A stretch of DNA of 11,039 nt from Victivallales bacterium (GCA_017963875.1 JAGCTA010000551.1:1-11039); one strand, 5' to 3'. Positions 1 to 7,670 are shown, counted from the first letter of the stretch. Notes: a model not told the origin generated them from the letters alone. Made by a program: numbers and translations.

Positions 1-115
1 CCTTGTCATTGACAATGGAAACCACGCGAGTAATGTCGTTCTGAGCATGGATTGAAGATGATAGAACAACGGCAAGAGCAAGGCATAAACAAAACTGATG
101 TGTTTTCATGGTCAT
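1..115 (-). CDS. Secreted protein, 5' end only; possible SurA-like peptidyl-prolyl isomerase/chaperone
   Basis: Only the first 38 codons are in the window; the gene continues past the left edge. The start is ATG at 115, with a second in-frame ATG at 109. Residues 1-25 look like a Sec signal peptide: a short Lys/His N-region, a hydrophobic core (CLCLALAVVL) and a small-residue stretch ending in HA-Q that suits signal peptidase I. The mature N-terminus, DITRVVSIVNDK, resembles the opening strand of the SurA/PpiC-type periplasmic chaperones, which often begin with a pattern like 'VVAVVND'. The gene starts 44 nt after the nadB stop and is probably co-transcribed with it. No strong Shine-Dalgarno sequence is visible. 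Export is well supported; the SurA assignment rests on about 12 residues and is tentative. Confidence 0.45.
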   Translation of the reverse strand, partial: MTMKTHQFCLCLALAVVLSSSIHAQNDITRVVSIVNDK

Positions 116-159
116 GTCAATTTAGGCGTAATAATGAAAGAACGGGTGAAATCAATAGT

Positions 160-1833
160 TCATTCAAACCAGATGGTGGATTTTGTCGGTTGACGCAAGA
201 CTGTGTCTTTTCCTTTGGAACCTGGCTCGCACCATGGATAATCCAGATTGTAGTGAAGACCGCGGCTTTCATGCCGTGCGATGGAACTGTCGATAATCAT
301 TTCAGCCACGGATGCCAGATTACGCAGTTCCACCAAATCTGGAGTCAGCAGGAAATTCCAATAGTACTTTTCTATTTCCTTCCGTATCATACGGATACGA
401 TTCTTCGCACGTTCCAGTCGTTTGTTGGTGCGAACAATTCCGACATAGTCCCACATGAAACGGCGGATTTCATCCCAGTTATGCGTAATCACAATCTGTT
501 CGTCTGAATCCACCGCGTTGCCATTGGACCAGTCAGGAATCGCCGTCTCCTCAATCGATGGCTGCACCTGGGCAACATTGCGCGAATGAACAACCGCATT
601 GTAACCGACAACCATCGCCTCAAGCAAACTATTAGACGCCAGACGGTTCGCGCCATGCAAGCCAGTGCATCCCACTTCACCGATAGCATACAGCCCTTTC
701 ACCGATGTCACGCCGTTCACATCCGTCCGCACACCGCCGCAGCAATAATGCGCCGCAGGCACGACAGGAATCAGGTCCTTATGCATGTTGATGCCGAATT
801 TTAAGCATTCGTTGAAGATGTTCGGAAAGCGCTTGCGCAGATACTCTTCAGAATGATGGCGAATATCCAGCCAGGCGCAATCTTGACCTGTCCGCTTGAG
901 TTCATTGTCGATTGCCCTTGCGACAATATCGCGAGGCGCAAGGCTCTTCAGCGGATGGATTGAGTCCATAAACTCGACATATTCGCCCCTGCGCTTGATT
1001 TTCAGGACAGCACCCTCGCCACGAACCGCCTCTGAAATCAGGAAGGACTTCGCCTGCGGATGATATAGAATCGTCGGATGGAATTGGTAGAACTCCATGT
1101 TGGAAATTTCCGCAGATGCCCTGTACGCCATGGCAATGCCATCGCCGCATGCGACATCTGGATTACATGTGCAAAGATAGACCTTGCCAGCACCGCCCGT
1201 GGCCAGGAAGGTGAATTTAGCCAAAAACGTCTTGATTTCATGCGTCCGAGTATCCATGACGTATGCTCCAAGGCAGCAGTTTTCACCCTGCCACTCAATA
1301 TGGCGCGTGGAAATAAGATCCACTGCCAGATGATGTTCAAGAATAGTGATGTTCTTGTTGGCATGGCAGCGTGTCAACAGGACATCGGAAACCTGCGATC
1401 CCGTGATATCCCCCGCATGAAGCACACGGCGTGCGGAATGCCCACCTTCTCGCCCCAAATCCAGTTCCTGCGCCTGGTCGGGAGACACCTTTGAATTCAC
1501 CTCGCCCTGCGTCGTAAATTTCAACCCGTATGCCTCCAAATCACGGACGCGCGCAGGACCACTGCGGACGATCGCACTGACTGCATCGACATGGCAGAGC
1601 CCCGCGCCAGCGGTCAATGTATCCGCGATATGCGCGTCAAAAGTATCGTTTTTATCAACGACGCATGCGATTCCCCCCTGAGCATAGCGTGTATTGCATT
1701 CCTCTGCGGTAGTTTTGGTAATGACAATAACCTGTCCATATTTAGCGGCCTCTAGAGCGGCCGTGAGACCAGCCAATCCCGAACCGATGATAAGATAGGT
1801 GCAATTAATGCGTTTTGGAATCTGCTCCGACAT
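160..1833 (-). CDS. nadB: L-aspartate oxidase
   Basis: FAD enzyme that oxidises L-aspartate to iminoaspartate, the first step of de novo NAD synthesis; anaerobically the family can use fumarate as electron acceptor. The 557-residue product is close to the family's usual 530-560. Near the N-terminus is the FAD dinucleotide-binding motif GSGLAGL (17-23). The REGGHSARR segment (128-136) and the active-site His252 (QFHPT), Arg301 (APRDIVARA) and His362 (AAHYCCGG) match family positions. The second FAD contact is GEVGCTGLHGANRLASNS (385-402), and the C-terminal helical domain contains RHESRG (520-525). These motifs separate it from succinate dehydrogenase flavoproteins by overall fit. A TTG at 1845 could extend it by four codons, but ATG at 1833 is preferred; the Shine-Dalgarno match is weak for both. 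nadA and nadC are not in the window. A promoter-like sequence lies just upstream. Confidence 0.95.
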   Translation of the reverse strand: MSEQIPKRINCTYLIIGSGLAGLTAALEAAKYGQVIVITKTTAEECNTRYAQGGIACVVDKNDTFDAHIADTLTAGAGLCHVDAVSAIVRSGPARVRDLEAYGLKFTTQGEVNSKVSPDQAQELDLGREGGHSARRVLHAGDITGSQVSDVLLTRCHANKNITILEHHLAVDLISTRHIEWQGENCCLGAYVMDTRTHEIKTFLAKFTFLATGGAGKVYLCTCNPDVACGDGIAMAYRASAEISNMEFYQFHPTILYHPQAKSFLISEAVRGEGAVLKIKRRGEYVEFMDSIHPLKSLAPRDIVARAIDNELKRTGQDCAWLDIRHHSEEYLRKRFPNIFNECLKFGINMHKDLIPVVPAAHYCCGGVRTDVNGVTSVKGLYAIGEVGCTGLHGANRLASNSLLEAMVVGYNAVVHSRNVAQVQPSIEETAIPDWSNGNAVDSDEQIVITHNWDEIRRFMWDYVGIVRTNKRLERAKNRIRMIRKEIEKYYWNFLLTPDLVELRNLASVAEMIIDSSIARHESRGLHYNLDYPWCEPGSKGKDTVLRQPTKSTIWFE

Positions 1834-1897
1834 GTCCAAATCCAATGATGTTCGAAAAACTCAGATGAATCAGTAAAAACTAAAACAGATCATACTG

Positions 1898-1926
1898 AAT
1901 ATAATATGGGATGCCTTGTGTTTCAA
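1898..1926 (-). promoter_or_regulatory. Putative sigma-70-type promoter for nadB
   Basis: On the minus strand TTGAAA (1921-1926) is followed after exactly 17 nt by TATATT (1898-1903). Each hexamer matches the sigma-70 consensus at 5 of 6 positions, with ideal spacing. It lies in the 115-nt gap between pyrK and nadB and would give a leader of roughly 55-60 nt before the nadB ATG. No operator palindrome is obvious next to it. The call is by sequence pattern only. Confidence 0.5.
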
Positions 1927-1948
1927 CACCATACGGGACTGTGCCAAA

Positions 1949-2740
1949 TCAATCCCAGACAACCTCGCGTGCATCATAGACGGGTCCTTCCAGACAAGAG
2001 CGTGAAAAACGCCAGCCGTCTGGGGAGGCATTGTCCCTGACCTTTACGACGCACGCAAAACAGGCTCCGATGCCGCAGCACATGGGATGGTCCAATGAAA
2101 TCTGCAATGGGATATTCAACGGCAAAATCATATCCGAGACTGCCTTCAACATCGGGTTGGGACCGCAGGCCGCAACCATCGCCGTATTTCCACAACAATC
2201 CTTCAGAAGTTCGGTCACAAAGCCTTTTCTTCCCTGTGAACCGTCATTTGTCGCGATTCTGACATCGCAGCCAAGGGTCTGATATTCATCCACCAGCAGA
2301 ATATCGTCTGAGGAACGTCCGCCAATAAGGACCAGTGGTTTAACAGACGCCTTTTTCGCCAGAAGATAGGTTGCGGCACAGCCATAGCCGCCAGCGACAA
2401 TCACAAACCGCTCATCTGCGTCTGGCAACTCATACGGTTTGCCAAGTGGTCCAAGCAAATTGAACACCGTGCCTGCTTTTTGAATTGTCGCCAGATGAGC
2501 GGTTCCCTCGCCAACAACCTTATACACAATGGTAATCGTGCCTGTCGCTAGATTCGCATCGCAAATGCTGAACGGGCGTCGCAGGATGCGATGCTCCAAA
2601 CCAGGCAGTTTGACATGCACAAACTGACCTGGCTGAGCGGATTCGGCGATTTCAGGCGCATGAAGTTCGAGTTTACGATAATCTCCCTTGATGGTACTGT
2701 TGCAACGTAGTTCCGCGTTTATCTGGTATTTTTCGGGCAT
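1949..2740 (-). CDS. pyrK: Dihydroorotate dehydrogenase B (NAD+), electron transfer subunit
   Basis: Iron-sulfur flavoprotein that passes electrons from the FMN-containing PyrD subunit to NAD+ during pyrimidine synthesis. The 263 residues follow the family order. The FAD-binding beta-barrel contains RRPFSIC (54-60). The NAD-binding fold has AGGYG (116-120) and ACGPNPM (191-197). The C-terminal [2Fe-2S] site has Cys222, Cys227, Cys230 and Cys249 in the CGIGAC..C...C pattern. An additional cysteine at 221 sits beside the first ligand. Start ATG at 2740 is preceded by AGCAGGA at good distance. The CGIGAC cluster motif and length favour PyrK over other ferredoxin-reductase-like proteins such as sulfhydrogenase or NfnA subunits, though those are the main alternatives. 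Its partner pyrD is not in the window. It lies 51 nt downstream of hldD and is probably co-transcribed with it. Confidence 0.88.
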   Translation of the reverse strand: MPEKYQINAELRCNSTIKGDYRKLELHAPEIAESAQPGQFVHVKLPGLEHRILRRPFSICDANLATGTITIVYKVVGEGTAHLATIQKAGTVFNLLGPLGKPYELPDADERFVIVAGGYGCAATYLLAKKASVKPLVLIGGRSSDDILLVDEYQTLGCDVRIATNDGSQGRKGFVTELLKDCCGNTAMVAACGPNPMLKAVSDMILPLNIPLQISLDHPMCCGIGACFACVVKVRDNASPDGWRFSRSCLEGPVYDAREVVWD

Positions 2741-2791
2741 GGTGTATCCTGCTGTTCTTCAGTAATGTGATTCCGCAAATGAAAGGCAACA

Positions 2792-3796
2792 TCAGTCATC
2801 AAGTTCGCCGAGATGCCCCATCGACTTAAAATAACGCGCATAATCCTTCACAGCGTCCTCAAGCGTCATGAGTTCCCGTGTGAACCCAGCCTTTCTGATC
2901 TTCGATATATCCAGACACGTAAGATATTGGTAGCGTGGGCGAAGCGTTTCAGGCATCTCAATGTATTCGATATTCGGCTGCATATCCATGGCCGCAAATG
3001 CCGCCTTCGCCAAATCATTCCATGAGCGGACGCTGCCAAATCCAATATTGAAAAGACCATTTTCATTACGACCTGCATCCAGAAAGAACAACGTCATGTC
3101 AGCGGCATCCTTGACGTAGAGAAAATCGCGAACCTGCTCGCCATCCTTGTATTCAGGGCGGTAGGATTTGAACAACCCTACTTTCCCAGAAGCGGTGATT
3201 TGCTCAAACGACCGAAGGACCATGCTTCTCATCTGAGCCTTATGATATTCGTTCGGACCAAAGACATTCGAATATTTGACACCGACGAAACTGGAACGAT
3301 TCGGACCACCAGCCTTCAGCCATCCGCGATGATATAGCCATTCATCGAATATCTGCTTGGAATAACCGTACTTGTTGAGCGGGCGAAGCCTGAAAATGCC
3401 CTCCTCGTCGTCAACAAACCCCTCCTCGCCATCGCCGTAGGTCGCCGCACTTGAAGCATAGACCATTCTCGCGCCGTTGGCGACGGCATATTCGGCAATC
3501 ATTTTCCCGTATGCGAAATTATTGAATACCAGATAACTGGCGTCTTTTTCCGTAGTATCCGAACACGCGCCAAGATGAATGATTTCCCTGAACAGGCCAT
3601 CAAATTCGCCAGCCAGCAGCCTCTTCTGAAAATCGTCCTTTTCAAAATAGTCGGCGAATTTCAAAGGACGGAGGTTCTGCCACTTCTCGCCAGTTCCAAG
3701 ATGATCGACGACAATGACATCTGAACGCCCTAGTTGATTCAACTTCCAAAGAATCGCGCTACCAATCAAACCTGCTCCACCTGTCAGCAACAACAT
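2792..3796 (-). CDS. hldD: ADP-L-glycero-D-manno-heptose 6-epimerase
   Basis: Cytoplasmic NADP-dependent epimerase that converts ADP-D-glycero- to ADP-L-glycero-D-manno-heptose, the heptose donor for lipopolysaccharide inner core. The 334-residue product is a short-chain dehydrogenase of the extended type. The nucleotide-binding motif TGGAGLIG is at 5-12. HLGACSDTTE (74-83) is characteristic of HldD, the catalytic YxxxK is Tyr143/Lys147 in NKYGYSK, and KYSNVFGPNEYHK (174-186) plus the RDFLYVKD segment (223-230) line the sugar site. These together distinguish it from UDP-glucose 4-epimerases. Start ATG at 3796 has a strong ribosome binding site, AAGGAG, seven bases upstream. The 215-nt gap before it holds an inverted-repeat element whose near edge is only 28 bases from the start codon. 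It supports a Gram-negative host with heptose-containing lipopolysaccharide. Confidence 0.95.
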   Translation of the reverse strand: MLLLTGGAGLIGSAILWKLNQLGRSDVIVVDHLGTGEKWQNLRPLKFADYFEKDDFQKRLLAGEFDGLFREIIHLGACSDTTEKDASYLVFNNFAYGKMIAEYAVANGARMVYASSAATYGDGEEGFVDDEEGIFRLRPLNKYGYSKQIFDEWLYHRGWLKAGGPNRSSFVGVKYSNVFGPNEYHKAQMRSMVLRSFEQITASGKVGLFKSYRPEYKDGEQVRDFLYVKDAADMTLFFLDAGRNENGLFNIGFGSVRSWNDLAKAAFAAMDMQPNIEYIEMPETLRPRYQYLTCLDISKIRKAGFTRELMTLEDAVKDYARYFKSMGHLGELDD

Positions 3797-3824
3797 GACT
3801 GAACTCCTTTTGGGTATTGCTCTG

Positions 3825-3982
3825 TTCCCAAAGAGAAGAGGATAGGTTCAACCCCTCCGAGGTCACAATCCTGTAAAGGTTTGCTTCCCCCAGGTTTCGC
3901 TTCGCTCAACCTGATATTTGACCACGTTAGGGGCTTGGCGCAACCCCATCGAATAGGTACAATGACCTACTATCTTTGGGAA
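3825..3982. repeat. 158-bp intergenic element bounded by perfect 10-bp inverted repeats
   Basis: The gap between recQ and hldD (3797-4011) contains TTCCCAAAGA at 3825-3834 and its exact reverse complement TCTTTGGGAA at 3973-3982. Inside are smaller palindromes: CAGGTT/AACCTG (3891-3896 with 3908-3913, 11-nt loop), GGGG/CCCC extended by TTG/CAA across a one-base bulge (3930-3947), and TAGGT/ACCTA (3954-3958 with 3965-3969, 6-nt loop). A near-direct repeat AGGTTTGCTTC (3877-3887) and AGGTTTCGCTTC (3892-3903) also occurs. No reading frame of useful length and no flanking target-site duplication are visible. It could be a small non-autonomous mobile element, a dispersed REP-like repeat, or a structured leader of hldD. 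The repeats are directly seen; the nature of the element is inference. Confidence 0.55.
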
Positions 3983-4011
3983 TAGAACGTTGAGTATTTA
4001 TTTAATCTGAA

Positions 4012-6084
4012 TTATCTTTTTCCTTTTTTGGAGAATGAACGGCCACCGCGCTTTCTTGACGGCTTTGATTCCTGACCCAGCAATCTCACATCCAATGGTT
4101 CGGAAGCATTTTGAAGTTGCCGAATCCCTTTGTCAGTCAATTCCATGCAAGGATACTCCCCTTGTCCCACTCCAATATAACCTGCCGATTCCAAGCCTGC
4201 CATTAATTCCATCACTTTTGTCATTCCCACCGCATGAAGTCTTCCCTTGAGAGGATGCTCATCAAGTTCGAAATGCGAATCGTCTTCTCCAAGCAGCATC
4301 GTCGCTATGCGTTTTCTTCCGAACTTTCCATCCACCAGGCTGATTGCACGCAGAATCGACATCGCCCACGTTGACTCTTCTTTAGACAATTCCCGTCCCA
4401 AGGATGTTCCCGAACCGCATTTGTCGCAAATTCCGCAATGCCATCGGCCGATCTTTTCGCCAAAATACTGCACAATATGCGCTTGCCTGCAACCATTGCA
4501 ATTGCAGTAGCCAATGACGCTGTCAAGCCTGCGATAATCCAGCATCGCCTTTTTCTCAAGCCATTTTCTGTCCAGTGAAAACTCCTTCTTCAGACCCTTT
4601 TCAGAAAGGACGACAATGCCGTCAGCCGTATAGTCCGTCCAGAAAAGAACTTTGTTCTGGAGCGCATTTCTCAGGCGTTCAAGTTGTGTTGGCATAAACC
4701 CCGTGCAACCGCTCAAATCATGGACTGTTCCCAGGAAGGCGTTTTCCCCGATATGGCGAAGCCATCGTGCCAGACGATAGCAGAAAATCGCACGCTGCGT
4801 GTCCTGCCTGGCGTTTTCATTCTCCACGGTCTCCAAATTTTCTCTGAATCTAATATGGTAAAACATATCCGCCATAAGGAGATTCGTGCGCGCAAGCAGT
4901 CCCTGTCTTTCAAGAATCCTCATGGCTGCGGTGACTTGCGAGGCGTTTTTCGCCAAAGTGCCCAACTCGTCATAGTAGAAATCTGGAAGCCATACCAGAC
5001 TCCCATCAGCATGTTTGTTCAGCAAAAGTTGCTTGTGAAGTTCCCTGCACAGTTCAAATGATGGGTTATTGACTTCAAGCAGGAATTTCTGGATTCGGAT
5101 ATCCATGAAACTATGAAGCAGGATGCAGTCTGCGGGCTTTCCGTCCCGCCCCGCGCGCCCTGCCTCCTGATAATACGCCTCCAGACTGCCTGGAAGATTA
5201 TAGTGGATGACCCTTCGGACATCGGCGCGATCAATGCCCATGCCAAACGCATTGGTCGCAACCAAGACAGGACATGGCGATGAAAGAAAATACGCCTGGG
5301 CATCTCTTCTCGCGCTGTCTGTCATGCCTGCATGATACATGCGAATTCCAAAATTGCCCGCAAGCGACTCCGTCTCCTTTCGGGTTGACGCATATATCAA
5401 TGTGGGCATTGATTTTTCCAGCAGTTTTCCAACTGCGGCGAGTTTGTCATCTTTCGTCATGCAATCGTAAACAGCAAAATGGAGATTGTCCCGTCGAAAA
5501 CCTGTGACGACATCCTCCATGTCAGGGCGTCCAAGTTGCTCGCGTATGTCATCTCGTACATATGGGGTTGCCGTTGCGGTAAATGCACAGACCTGCAATT
5601 CCCTAAGCAACGGCATGTCGCACCATATCCTCTGGTAGTCTGGGCGAAAGTCATGCCCCCATTGGCTGATGCAATGCGCCTCATCAACGACCACCAGAGA
5701 GGGACGGTACATTTCAAGAAGATGCCTGAATGATTCAGTCCTAAAACGTTCAGGGGCGACATACAAGAACTTCAATCTGCCATTTGCGACATCTGCAAAC
5801 GCCTGTTGCTGTTGCGAAAGCGATATCATGCTGTTAACGCAAACCGCCTGCAAACCACGTGCATTCAACGCATTGACCTGGTCCGCCATCAAGGCTATCA
5901 ACGGTGAAATCACCAGCCCGTATCCTGGACGCATCAGAATCGGCAACTGGTAGCACACGGATTTTCCCGCCCCCGTGGGCATGACCACACACAGTTCCTT
6001 CCCGTCCAGTATGCGTTGGATGATTTCCTCCTGGCCTTCCCGAAAATCATCGAAGCCAAAATATTTCTTCAGACTCTCGCGCAT
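4012..6084 (-). CDS. recQ: ATP-dependent DNA helicase RecQ
   Basis: 3'-5' DNA helicase of superfamily 2 acting in recombinational repair. The 690 residues contain, in order: the RecQ motif 0 region (FGFDDFREGQEEII, 9-22); Walker A PTGAGKS (36-42); the DEAH box (134-137) followed by the aromatic-rich loop ISQWGHDFRPDY (139-150); FTATATP (168-174); motif V ATNAFGMGID (276-285); and motif VI YYQEAGRAGRDG (304-315). A zinc site follows at Cys532, Cys550, Cys553 and Cys556, then an RQC winged helix (about 565-660) and a basic tail. No HRDC domain is seen. Compared with the roughly 610-residue E. coli protein, about 150 extra residues separate helicase core and zinc site. Start ATG at 6084 has AGGGG only one base upstream, an unusually tight spacing; no other in-frame start preserves motif 0. 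It follows ftsY by 27 nt. Confidence 0.95.
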   Translation of the reverse strand: MRESLKKYFGFDDFREGQEEIIQRILDGKELCVVMPTGAGKSVCYQLPILMRPGYGLVISPLIALMADQVNALNARGLQAVCVNSMISLSQQQQAFADVANGRLKFLYVAPERFRTESFRHLLEMYRPSLVVVDEAHCISQWGHDFRPDYQRIWCDMPLLRELQVCAFTATATPYVRDDIREQLGRPDMEDVVTGFRRDNLHFAVYDCMTKDDKLAAVGKLLEKSMPTLIYASTRKETESLAGNFGIRMYHAGMTDSARRDAQAYFLSSPCPVLVATNAFGMGIDRADVRRVIHYNLPGSLEAYYQEAGRAGRDGKPADCILLHSFMDIRIQKFLLEVNNPSFELCRELHKQLLLNKHADGSLVWLPDFYYDELGTLAKNASQVTAAMRILERQGLLARTNLLMADMFYHIRFRENLETVENENARQDTQRAIFCYRLARWLRHIGENAFLGTVHDLSGCTGFMPTQLERLRNALQNKVLFWTDYTADGIVVLSEKGLKKEFSLDRKWLEKKAMLDYRRLDSVIGYCNCNGCRQAHIVQYFGEKIGRWHCGICDKCGSGTSLGRELSKEESTWAMSILRAISLVDGKFGRKRIATMLLGEDDSHFELDEHPLKGRLHAVGMTKVMELMAGLESAGYIGVGQGEYPCMELTDKGIRQLQNASEPLDVRLLGQESKPSRKRGGRSFSKKGKR

Positions 6085-6111
6085 TCCCCTAGTTGCACTG
6101 CGTTCACGCCA

Positions 6112-7041
6112 TTAGTCCGCAGACGAGAACAATGCCTCCACAAAAGCATTCTTATCAAATGGCTGCAAATCATCCATTTGCTCGCCAAGACCCACAAAAC
6201 GCACTGGATACCCCAGTTCTTCCTTGATGGCGACAACCACGCCGCCTTTACCCGTGCCGTCAAGTTTCGTCAATACCAAGCCTGTAATCGGAAACAGTTT
6301 CCCGAATTCACGCGCCTGGACCAATGCATTCGACCCGATGGATGCGTCAACCGTAAGCCAGATTTCATGCGGTGCTTCTGGATTCTCCTTGGCTATCACA
6401 CGCTTCACCTTGCTTAATTCATTCATCAAGTCCAATCGCGTATGCTGACGCCCCGCCGTGTCAATAATGACATAATCGACATTGCGCTGACGCCCCGACT
6501 TCACTGCATCGAATGCGACTGCTGCAGCATCTCCCCCCTGTCGCCCTCCGACAACTGGAATTCCAAGCCGTTCGCCCCAAATCTTCAACTGCTCAACACC
6601 AGCCGCACGAAACGTATCTCCTGCGCCCAACAACACGGACTTCCCCTGCTTTTGGAAGAAATGAGCGAGTTTGGCGCACGTCGTCGTCTTGCCGCTGCCA
6701 TTAACTCCAACCATCAGAATGACCGTCGGACCAGACTCAGCCAGATGCATTTCTGTCTCCTCCCCCTTGTCAAGGATTGCCTGAACAGTTTCCCTTGCGA
6801 CACGCATGATATCGTCACCAGTGGCAATCAACCCTCGCTCATAGCGGTCTTTGACATCCGCGACCAACTTTGCGCTGATGGCCGCGCCCAAATCCGTCCC
6901 GATGAGAGCAGCCTCCAGGTCTTCATATACCTCATCGTCCCACTGGCCGTCCTTTCCTCCAAAGATGCTCTGAATGCGCCTGAAGAGGGATGTCTTGGTC
7001 TTTTGCAGTCCGCGTTTGAAGAAATCCAATATGGAAGCCAT
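6112..7041 (-). CDS. ftsY: Signal recognition particle receptor FtsY
   Basis: SRP-family GTPase at the inner membrane that receives ribosome-nascent chain complexes from Ffh and hands them to the translocon. The 309 residues are essentially the NG domain: the N-domain helical bundle (about 1-95), the P-loop GVNGSGKTT (112-120), DTFRAAG (142-148) with Gly in place of the usual third Ala, DTAGR (194-198), TKLDGTGKGG (258-267) and GLGE (284-287). The acidic A domain of enterobacterial FtsY is absent; only a short Lys/Arg-rich amphipathic N-terminus (FFKRGLQKTKTSLFRRIQ) could contact membrane lipid. The DTFRAAG and GLGE motifs and lack of an M domain distinguish it from Ffh. The frame stays open to 7086, but ATG at 7041 fits the family start and has a strong ribosome binding site. 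It begins one base after the nusB stop (TGACATG), suggesting translational coupling. Confidence 0.95.
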   Translation of the reverse strand: MASILDFFKRGLQKTKTSLFRRIQSIFGGKDGQWDDEVYEDLEAALIGTDLGAAISAKLVADVKDRYERGLIATGDDIMRVARETVQAILDKGEETEMHLAESGPTVILMVGVNGSGKTTTCAKLAHFFQKQGKSVLLGAGDTFRAAGVEQLKIWGERLGIPVVGGRQGGDAAAVAFDAVKSGRQRNVDYVIIDTAGRQHTRLDLMNELSKVKRVIAKENPEAPHEIWLTVDASIGSNALVQAREFGKLFPITGLVLTKLDGTGKGGVVVAIKEELGYPVRFVGLGEQMDDLQPFDKNAFVEALFSSAD

Positions 7042-7042
7042 G

Positions 7043-7588
7043 TCAATTATCCCCCTCTGTACCGTTATCCACGGCCTTGCCGTCATTGTCCAAGCTGCGC
7101 CAGATACGGTCCAGCACGCCGTTCACAAACCGTGGCGTTTCAGCCTGCCCAAAGGATTTGGATAGTTCAACCGCCTCGTCAATCGCAGTTGCCCCAGACA
7201 CGTTCTGTATATGCGCCATTTCAAAGACGGCGACTCGAAGAATGCATTTATCAACGGCATCCATCCTCTCCAGACGCCAGTTTTTTGCGGCGGCGCGAAT
7301 CTTTTCATCAATATCGTCGATATTCTCCACCACGCCATGCACGAGGGTATCCATATAGGTCAAGGCTTTCTTCAGTTCGCTTTCTGGCAATGTCTCCGTG
7401 TCTTCGTCCAAATCCGTGAGCATTTCCTTGAATACGGCCAACTGGTCAGCTGTAAACGCCCATTCCTTGCGAATATCAAGTCCATACAGGAATTGCATGG
7501 CGCGTTTACGGGCACTTTTACGCCTTAGCCGAAACATTTCGCTGGTGCCGCTTTTCCTGGCGTCTGATTTCTGAGACTCTTCGCTCAT
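7043..7588 (-). CDS. nusB: Transcription antitermination factor NusB
   Basis: RNA-binding factor that with NusE (S10) recognises boxA in rRNA leaders and supports antitermination of rRNA operons. The 181-residue product is longer than the usual 130-160. The family core starts at RRKSARKRAMQFLYGLD (22-38), equivalent to the Arg-rich first helix. It continues with NWRLERMDAVDKCILRVAVFEM (103-124) and IDEAVELSKSFGQAETPRFVNGVLD (136-160). There are about 20 extra polar residues before the core and about 18 acidic residues after it. ATG at 7588 is chosen; a TTG at 7633 would add 15 codons but has no ribosome binding site, and ATG 7588 has only a weak one (TGGA). A later ATG at residue 18 would also keep the core. 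It lies 82 nt after ribH, a pairing seen in many bacteria, and is followed directly by ftsY. Confidence 0.92.
   Translation of the reverse strand: MSEESQKSDARKSGTSEMFRLRRKSARKRAMQFLYGLDIRKEWAFTADQLAVFKEMLTDLDEDTETLPESELKKALTYMDTLVHGVVENIDDIDEKIRAAAKNWRLERMDAVDKCILRVAVFEMAHIQNVSGATAIDEAVELSKSFGQAETPRFVNGVLDRIWRSLDNDGKAVDNGTEGDN
7051..7058 (-). promoter_or_regulatory. Ribosome binding site fixing the ftsY start
   Basis: AGAGGGGG on the minus strand lies 9 nt upstream of ATG 7041, inside the last codons of nusB. No comparable sequence fits the upstream in-frame start at 7086, so it decides for the shorter FtsY. Confidence 0.75.
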
Positions 7589-7670
7589 AAGTCCATCAAC
7601 TCTAAAATCTTTATTGGAAGCTTCTAAAGGCAAATATCAGATGTTTTACCACCAATAGTCACCTGAATAA

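Noticed and set aside
52..507. Plus-strand open frame at the left edge
   Set aside because: Antisense to the nadB 3' end and to the signal-peptide gene; no ribosome binding site or recognisable domain.
3857..3873. Possible hldD promoter (TTGTGA and TATCCT-like boxes) within the inverted-repeat element
   Set aside because: Both boxes match only 4 of 6 consensus bases with 18-nt spacing, and they overlap the palindromes; not distinguishable from chance.
3930..3947. GC-rich hairpin after recQ as an intrinsic terminator
   Set aside because: The stem is short with a bulge and is not followed by a T-run on the minus strand, so it was treated as part of the inverted-repeat element.
6442..7419. Long open frame (325 codons) on the plus strand
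   Set aside because: It lies antisense to ftsY and nusB, both of which carry full family motifs. Its product is rich in Arg, Ser, Pro and Cys with no recognisable domain, as expected of a shadow frame.
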